Under the pieces are notes generated by a model. That model searched no databases. It saw nothing but the letters and a program-made list of their open reading frames with translations, and was not told the origin of the DNA. A program made the translations under genes and the position numbers. 18,349 bases of DNA from Verrucomicrobiota bacterium (GTDB lineage: Bacteria > Verrucomicrobiota > Verrucomicrobiia > Opitutales > Opitutaceae): the NCBI GenBank assembly GCA_003694825.1, contig RFJS01000400.1:1-18349 (forward strand), in the 5' to 3' direction. Positions 13,942 through 18,349 of this stretch are shown piece by piece (positions within the stretch are counted from its first letter, which is position 1; every line of letters begins with the position of its first letter).

Positions 13942-15333
13942 TCAGTCGGCGGCCCTGGGCGTCTGCAGCAGCCGGTATTTCCAGCTCTGGAGTTTCAGCG
14001 ACCAGTTGGCGTCGAGGGAGAGGGTCTCGCCGGTGAAGACATCGGTCCACTCGCCGCGCAGCAGCTCGGAACCGAGGCTCACGGCGGTGTCGGTGGCGGT
14101 GAGATTGCCGATGAAGAGCACTCTGGGGCCTTCGGGGGTGCCGCGGAGCAGGGCGTAGATCGCCTCGTTGGCTGTGGTGGCGAGCCGGTGTGCCGGGGCT
14201 CCCGTGCGAAGAGCCGGGTGCGTCTTTTTCAGGTCGATGAGGGTGCGGTAGACCTCGAAGAGCCGGTGGTCGCGCCAGGGGATGGGATCGCGCTCGAAGA
14301 ATTCGAGGCGTTTCTCGAGGCCGGCCTCCTGGCCATTGTAGACGAGTGGAATACCATCGAGCACGAAGGTGAGCGCCGCGAAAACCTCCGCGCCGCCGCC
14401 GAGACGCTCGAAGACGGTGCCGTTCCAGGTGTTTTCGTCGTGATTGGATGTGAGGTAGAGGAAGTCCGACCCGGCGGGGAAACGAAGCCGTTGGCGGGCG
14501 AGAATGTCGTCGATGTGCGAGGCCGGGGCGCGCCCCTGGGCGATGGCGTTGAAGCCATGCATCATTTCCCACCCGTAGGCGGCGTGAAAGGCGTGAAGCT
14601 GGTGGTCGGGCTCTTCGGCCTCGGCGAGCAGAAAGAGGTCGGGACGGGTTTCGCGCAGGGCGGCGGCGAGCGCGTTCCAGAAGGGGGTGGGGACGCCCCG
14701 GGCGAAGTCGCAGCGAAACCCGTCGATGCCGAATTCGGTGACCCAGTAGCGCATGGCTTCGATCTGAAACTGGAGCACGCCCGGATGGTCGAAGTTGAGC
14801 TGGATGACGTCGGTCCAGTCGGTGCCGGTCGGCGGCGTGAAGTTGCCGTCGGCGTCGCGAACGTAGTATTCCGGGTGGGTTCGGGTGTAGGGATGGTCCC
14901 AGGCCGTGTGGTTGCCGACCCAGTCGAGGATGACGCGCATGCCGCGGGCATGGGCGGCATCGACGAGCGAGCGGAGATCCTCCTCGGTGCCGAACTCGGG
15001 GTTGACGGCCCGATAGTCGGCGACGGAGTAGTAGCTGCCGAGCGTGCCCTTGCGGTTGACCTTTCCGATCGGATGGATCGGCATGAACCAGAGCACGCCG
15101 GCGCCGAGGCGTTCGAGCCGGTCGAGATCGGCTTCGACGGCGGAGAACGTTCCAGCTTTTGAATACTGGCGGACGTTGACTTCGTAGATCGTCTGGTTGC
15201 GCATCCACTCGGGAAGTTCGGTGGAAGGCTGGTTCCAGAGGAGCGGCTCGCCGGAGACGCTGCCCGCGAAAAGCAGGTGCGCGGCGGCGGCGAAGGCCAG
15301 AAGGGGAAGGCGGAGGTGTTTGCGCATGGGCAT
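13942..15333 (-). CDS. Secreted GH13 alpha-amylase family protein
   Basis: The 463-residue enzyme hydrolyses alpha-glucosidic bonds, as in starch or glycogen. A signal peptide covers about residues 1-28. The four GH13 conserved regions are present: region I LDWVGNH with H142, region II GFRCD with the nucleophile D209, region III LLAEAE with the acid/base E238, and region IV SNHDE with D299. The barrel starts with TIYEVNVRQYSKAGTFSAVEADLDRL, then LWFMPIHPIGKVNRKGTLGSYYSVADY. A C-terminal beta domain (about 385-455) ends the protein. It has no extra starch-binding domain. The start is the first of two ATGs (15333, 15327), and neither has a clear ribosome site. The frame remains open far upstream into the opposite-strand monooxygenase gene, but that part is not coding. 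It has its own terminator and is divergent from the monooxygenase. Product specificity cannot be read from sequence. Confidence 0.93.
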   Translation of the reverse strand: MPMRKHLRLPLLAFAAAAHLLFAGSVSGEPLLWNQPSTELPEWMRNQTIYEVNVRQYSKAGTFSAVEADLDRLERLGAGVLWFMPIHPIGKVNRKGTLGSYYSVADYRAVNPEFGTEEDLRSLVDAAHARGMRVILDWVGNHTAWDHPYTRTHPEYYVRDADGNFTPPTGTDWTDVIQLNFDHPGVLQFQIEAMRYWVTEFGIDGFRCDFARGVPTPFWNALAAALRETRPDLFLLAEAEEPDHQLHAFHAAYGWEMMHGFNAIAQGRAPASHIDDILARQRLRFPAGSDFLYLTSNHDENTWNGTVFERLGGGAEVFAALTFVLDGIPLVYNGQEAGLEKRLEFFERDPIPWRDHRLFEVYRTLIDLKKTHPALRTGAPAHRLATTANEAIYALLRGTPEGPRVLFIGNLTATDTAVSLGSELLRGEWTDVFTGETLSLDANWSLKLQSWKYRLLQTPRAAD

Positions 15334-15407
15334 GTGAGGGTTTTTCAGGGTTTGGGAAAAAGACTGTGTGGCGAGAGGCGGCGCATGGCGCGGCTGCAGA
15401 GGTGGAG

Positions 15408-15429
15408 ATTTCCGCAAAGTCTCGGAAAT
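15408..15429. promoter_or_regulatory. Inverted repeat upstream of the amylase gene
   Basis: ATTTCCG (15408-15414) and CGGAAAT (15423-15429) are perfect inverted arms with an 8-base spacer, 75 to 96 bases before the amylase start. They sit in a locally AT-richer spot. The position suits an operator for a sugar-responsive repressor or activator, but no regulator gene is in the window, so this is a guess. Confidence 0.35.
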
Positions 15430-15592
15430 TTCCTGGACGCGTTCCGCCGGGGCGTGGTGATCGCCGGGACAGGGCTTTCGGGGAAGCGACGGAGCAGCGG
15501 CGAAGCGGGCTGCCGTCTCCCGGGTGGGGCATAAGCAATCGTTCGGACTGGATAAGTTTCCTGCGATTTCGCCTGACGAGGCGGGCGGTTGA

Positions 15593-15621
15593 TTGCGGCC
15601 ACCCCGATGGCGCGTTATTGT
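15593..15621 (+). promoter_or_regulatory. Possible promoter of the monooxygenase gene
   Basis: TTGCGG (15593-15598) and TATTGT (15616-15621) are separated by 17 bases, a normal sigma-70 spacing, and lie 73 bases before the monooxygenase start. The match to consensus is partial in both boxes. Confidence 0.3.
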
Positions 15622-15682
15622 AGACAGAAACAACGCCAGAGGCGGCCGCGGCGGGGCAGGCGCGGTCCGCATCCGCTTCAGA

Positions 15683-15689
15683 AAGGAGG
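15683..15689 (+). promoter_or_regulatory. Strong ribosome binding site of the monooxygenase
   Basis: AAGGAGG, a full anti-Shine-Dalgarno match, lies 4 bases before the ATG at 15694. It decides this start over the longer frame open from 15589. Confidence 0.75.
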
Positions 15690-15693
15690 AACG

Positions 15694-16965
15694 ATGAAGG
15701 CAAAAAAGTATGACGTTCTCGTGGCGGGAGCGGGGCCGGTGGGTTTGACGACGGCGCTGGCCCTCAGGCACCGGGGGCTCTCTCCGCTGGTGGTCGAGGA
15801 AAAGCCGCGGGGCGCGACGCACAGCTACGCTCTGGCGCTGCACCCGCGGGTATTGCACCTCTTTGCCGAGATCGGCGTGCTGCAGCCTATCATCGACCGG
15901 GCGCTGCTGGTGCGGCGGGTCAGCCTGTATGCCGGCGACGCGCGGATCGCGACGCAGACCGTGGCTGCCGGGGACGACGCGCATCCCTACGTGGCGGTGA
16001 TCGGGCAGGATGTGCTCGAGGCGATCCTCGTCGAAGCCCTCGAGGCTCGTGGTGTGGAGGTGCGTTGGAATCATCGGCTGGCGCGTTTCGAGCAGGATGC
16101 CGAGCAGGTGTTCGCGACCGTCGCCGAACTCGAGGAGCGGATTTTCGGGTATGCCGCGGCGCGGTTCGACTGGGATGTGAAGGATGAGTATCCAGTGCAG
16201 GCTGCGTTCCTCGTTGGTGCCGACGGGCATCGCTCGCTGGTGCGGCGACAGCTCGAGATCGGTTTTCCCGAGGTCGGTCCGGCGGAGCACTTCGCGGTGT
16301 TTGAATTTGAGACCACGAAGGAGATCGAACACGAGATGGCCATCGTTCTTCACGACGAGGGCCTGGGCGTCTTGTGGCCGCTGCCGGAGGGACGCGCGCG
16401 CTGGAGCTACCGCGTCGATCCGGAGCGCTGTCCGCAGGCGAATCGGGAGAAGGATCACGAGCCGGTTCAGCTTGTCGGTTCCGGTGCGTTTCCGGCGCTC
16501 GATCCGGCGTTTCTCGAACACCTGTTGAAGACGCGGGCCCCCTGGTTCCCTCCGGCCATCGGACATCTCTATTGGCGGATGCTCGTGCGCTTCGAGCGGC
16601 GCCTGGCGGAGCGTTTCGGGACCGGAAGGATCTGGCTGGCCGGGGATGCCGCGCACATCACGGCCCCCGGAGGTATCCAGGGCATGAATATTGGACTGGT
16701 CGAAGCGGTCGATCTGGCCGGGGCCATGCTCGGCGATCTCGAGTCGGGGCGCGTGGACAAGGTGCTCGGATACGGCGAGCGGGCTCGGTCGGTGTGGACG
16801 CAGCTCTTCGCCCTGACCGAAGCGGTCGAGGCGGAGGCGTCGGCGCCCGCCGCGATCGCGGCCCACCGCCAGGCAATCGTGCTGTCATTGCCGGCTTCGG
16901 GGAACGATCTCACCGACCTCGCCGGCCGATTGGGCCTGCGGGTGCCGATTGCCGCAGGCGGCTGA
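15694..16965 (+). CDS. Class A FAD-dependent monooxygenase
   Basis: The 423-residue protein is a PHBH-fold flavoprotein (FAD_binding_3 type) of the kind that hydroxylates or epoxidises small organic molecules with NAD(P)H and oxygen. All three FAD/NAD(P)H fingerprints are visible: GxGxxG at G12, G14 and G17 followed by E35/E36 at the end of the second strand; the DG motif GADGHRS at 175-181; and the GD motif WLAGDAAH with D318, followed by PGGIQGMNIGLVEA. No membrane span or signal peptide is seen, and the protein should be cytosolic. Between the fingerprints, about residues 195-300 form the substrate part. The substrate cannot be inferred, because no pathway genes adjoin it. It ends 17 bases from the converging chemoreceptor gene. 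Confidence 0.9.
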   Translation: MKAKKYDVLVAGAGPVGLTTALALRHRGLSPLVVEEKPRGATHSYALALHPRVLHLFAEIGVLQPIIDRALLVRRVSLYAGDARIATQTVAAGDDAHPYVAVIGQDVLEAILVEALEARGVEVRWNHRLARFEQDAEQVFATVAELEERIFGYAAARFDWDVKDEYPVQAAFLVGADGHRSLVRRQLEIGFPEVGPAEHFAVFEFETTKEIEHEMAIVLHDEGLGVLWPLPEGRARWSYRVDPERCPQANREKDHEPVQLVGSGAFPALDPAFLEHLLKTRAPWFPPAIGHLYWRMLVRFERRLAERFGTGRIWLAGDAAHITAPGGIQGMNIGLVEAVDLAGAMLGDLESGRVDKVLGYGERARSVWTQLFALTEAVEAEASAPAAIAAHRQAIVLSLPASGNDLTDLAGRLGLRVPIAAGG

Positions 16966-16982
16966 CGTGCCCGGGGCGGGCG

Positions 16983-18026
16983 TCAGGCGGTGCAGCCGAC
17001 GGCCTGGGGGGGGGATGCAGGCCGCGGGCTGGTCCAGCGGGCCGGACCGGGTGAGGCGGGAGTGTTTCCGGCCGGGTCGGGATGGGGAGCGGCTGTCGCG
17101 CTGTCCTCGGGGGCCGACTTCGGCCGGTCGATGGAGGCTTCAAGGGAACTGGAGAGCTGGTGCAGCTCGGAAACCTGCCGGGAGATGTCATCGATCGCCG
17201 CGCCCTGCTCCTGCAGCGAGTTCACCACGATGGCAGCCGATTGGGCGATGGTGCTCACCGTTTCGGCCATGCCGGCGATGATCTGCGCGACGGTCTCGGA
17301 GGCGGCGACAACCTCCCGCACCTGGTTTTCGATGCGCGATGTGGCGGCGGCGGTTTCTTTCGAGAGTTCCTTCACCTCGCCGGCGACGACGGCAAAGCCC
17401 TTGCCGGCCTCGCCGGCGCGAGCGGCCTCGATGGTGGCGTTGAGCGCGAGGAGCTTGGTCTGGTCGGCGATCTGATTGATCAGGTCGACGATGGAAGAGA
17501 TCTGGCGGGTGGCCTGAGCCATGGCGGTCACTGCCTCGCGGGCCTTCTGCGATTCTGCCTCGGCATGTTGGCTGCCCTCGGCGGATTCCCGCGTCCGCCG
17601 GGCGATCTCGTCGGTTGTCGCGGAAAGTTCGTGACAGGCGGCGGAGACCGTCTGGGAAGCGTTGGCGAGTGTGGCCGCCAGCTGGCGGCATTTGCTCTGG
17701 TTCTTCCGGTTGGTGTCGTGAAAGTCCTTCATCTTCGCCGCGGCGCGGTTGATCGTCCGGGCCGCGTGCCGGTAGGCGCCATGCATGCCGCGGGTGAGGA
17801 CCGGGCGGTGGAACTGTTCGGCCGCGGCGTGATCCATCGCCGCCGCCGATTCGCGAACGTAGGCGTCGATGTGATCGAGCAGGTTGTTCACCGCTTCGGA
17901 GAGGCGGGCGAATCGGGGGTCTTCCGGGAGGGGCACGATCCTGACCTCGAGGTCGCCGATGGCGGCCCGCTCACAGACCCCGATGATCTCGTCAAGGATA
18001 TGATGGGTGCGATGGATCTGTTTCAT
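16983..18026 (-). CDS. Soluble methyl-accepting chemotaxis protein signalling subunit
   Basis: This 347-residue protein has no membrane span. Residues 10-100 contain a HAMP-like segment and the stretch [22 protein letters not shown], a form seen in cytoplasmic PAS-linked receptors. A coiled-coil MCP signalling domain follows (about 110-300), with the kinase-control hairpin tip at about 185-215 ([30 protein letters not shown]). The tip should bind CheW and CheA. The last 45 residues are proline- and alanine-rich and end without a recognisable CheR-binding pentapeptide. The ATG at 18026 overlaps the stop of the upstream PAS gene as ATGA, so sensor and signaller are coupled but separate proteins. 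A run of nine G residues (17006-17014) lies near the 3' end. No other che genes are in the window. Confidence 0.9.
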   Translation of the reverse strand: MKQIHRTHHILDEIIGVCERAAIGDLEVRIVPLPEDPRFARLSEAVNNLLDHIDAYVRESAAAMDHAAAEQFHRPVLTRGMHGAYRHAARTINRAAAKMKDFHDTNRKNQSKCRQLAATLANASQTVSAACHELSATTDEIARRTRESAEGSQHAEAESQKAREAVTAMAQATRQISSIVDLINQIADQTKLLALNATIEAARAGEAGKGFAVVAGEVKELSKETAAATSRIENQVREVVAASETVAQIIAGMAETVSTIAQSAAIVVNSLQEQGAAIDDISRQVSELHQLSSSLEASIDRPKSAPEDSATAAPHPDPAGNTPASPGPARWTSPRPASPPQAVGCTA

Positions 18027-18349
18027 GAGACGGCGGCGAGCAGGGTGGTTTCGTGGGAGAGCTGAAAGACGTATTCGCTGTAGGTCATGCCGGCATCATC
18101 GAGGATCTGTTGCAGGCGGGCGGCGGCCGCCTGTATGCCTGCGGCGCGGCTGGCATGGGCGCGTTCGATCGAGCGCAGTTCGCGGTAGAGTGTCTGGACT
18201 TTGGGCAGGGCGTCGGCGTGGGGGACGCGGCGGTTGGAGTGAAAGCCGACGATCGTACCGTCGGGACCGAAGCTCGGCGTCATGTGGGCGAAGACCCAGT
18301 AGTGGTCGCCGTTTTTGCAGAGGTTGACGACGTAGGCGAAGATTTCGCG
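18023..18349 (-). CDS. PAS domain sensor protein (partial, 5' end outside window)
   Basis: The frame is open from the window edge to the stop at 18023-18025, giving the last 108 residues. The first 43 are the C-terminal half of a PAS domain: [20 protein letters not shown] is followed by a turn and strand ending GFHSNRRVP, which strongly resembles the Aer-type PAS fold used for oxygen or redox sensing. The remainder is a helical linker (about 44-108). The first ATG inside the window (18283) lies within the PAS fold and is not the true start. The stop overlaps the MCP start, so this protein probably senses a signal and passes it to the MCP subunit. Whether it binds FAD or heme cannot be judged from the visible half. 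Confidence 0.85.
   Translation of the reverse strand, partial: REIFAYVVNLCKNGDHYWVFAHMTPSFGPDGTIVGFHSNRRVPHADALPKVQTLYRELRSIERAHASRAAGIQAAAARLQQILDDAGMTYSEYVFQLSHETTLLAAVS

Larger units (their letters stand above)
15334..15693. other. 360-base intergenic region between divergent genes
   Basis: This is the only gene-free stretch longer than 300 bases. It must contain promoters for the amylase (minus) and the monooxygenase (plus). I can point to a 7-bp inverted repeat on the amylase side, a weak promoter-like pair on the monooxygenase side and a strong ribosome site. I see no small gene with convincing composition. Confidence 0.6.

Noticed and set aside
13694..15703. A 669-codon minus-strand open frame in another phase over the amylase
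   Set aside because: It is arginine- and proline-rich with no motif, and the amylase frame has all four GH13 regions.
13942..16866. A 974-codon open frame on the minus strand running from the amylase into the region antisense to the monooxygenase
   Set aside because: Only the part from 15333 downward is amylase. The rest lacks motifs, and the plus-strand monooxygenase there has full flavoprotein fingerprints and a strong ribosome site. The open frame is a GC effect.

Overview
The window is a GC-rich stretch of bacterial chromosome holding housekeeping genes. I see no mobile elements, CRISPR arrays, tRNA or rRNA genes. LpxA implies a Gram-negative outer membrane. A TIGR03790-type protein, a DUF1573/rhodanese/MauE-like cassette, an IF-3 with a charged tail and generally poor Shine-Dalgarno sites together suggest the PVC group, most likely Verrucomicrobiota of the Opitutae type. 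That placement is inferred from gene families, not from a marker-gene comparison.

Layout, left to right. A sugar phosphate isomerase/epimerase-like TIM-barrel gene and a secreted protein with two TonB C-terminal domains (+) converge on a membrane-anchored M28 peptidase (-), with a strong shared hairpin terminator between them. Divergent from the peptidase is a tight operon: a conserved-looking hypothetical gene, lpxA and pdxA, each pair joined by an ATGA overlap. A small SpoIIAA/STAS-like gene (-) is followed by an A-type Fe-S carrier gene (+), infC and a secreted N-acetylmuramoyl-L-alanine amidase that starts 2 bases after infC. A 161-base leader with several possible hairpins precedes crcB, a DUF190 gene and a TIGR03790-family gene, which form a second overlapping operon.

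The right half is mostly on the minus strand. It holds a DUF1573 protein, a membrane-anchored rhodanese and a MauE/DoxX-like membrane protein (transcribed in that order), clpP upstream of them, and a secreted GH13 alpha-amylase with its own terminator. A class A flavoprotein monooxygenase is divergent from the amylase across a 360-base intergenic region. The window ends with a soluble chemoreceptor split into a PAS protein (cut by the window edge) and a separate MCP signalling protein, joined by an ATGA overlap.

Functionally the window mixes envelope work (LpxA, amidase, TonB-like protein, DUF1573/rhodanese/MauE), cofactor and Fe-S supply (PdxA, IscA-like), translation (IF-3), proteolysis (ClpP, M28), fluoride tolerance (CrcB, DUF190), starch or glycogen breakdown and chemotaxis. 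The least described parts are the three-gene cysteine-rich envelope cassette, the hypothetical gene coupled to lpxA-pdxA, and the TIGR03790 gene coupled to the fluoride-exporter operon. Most long ORFs on the opposite strands are consequences of the high GC content.
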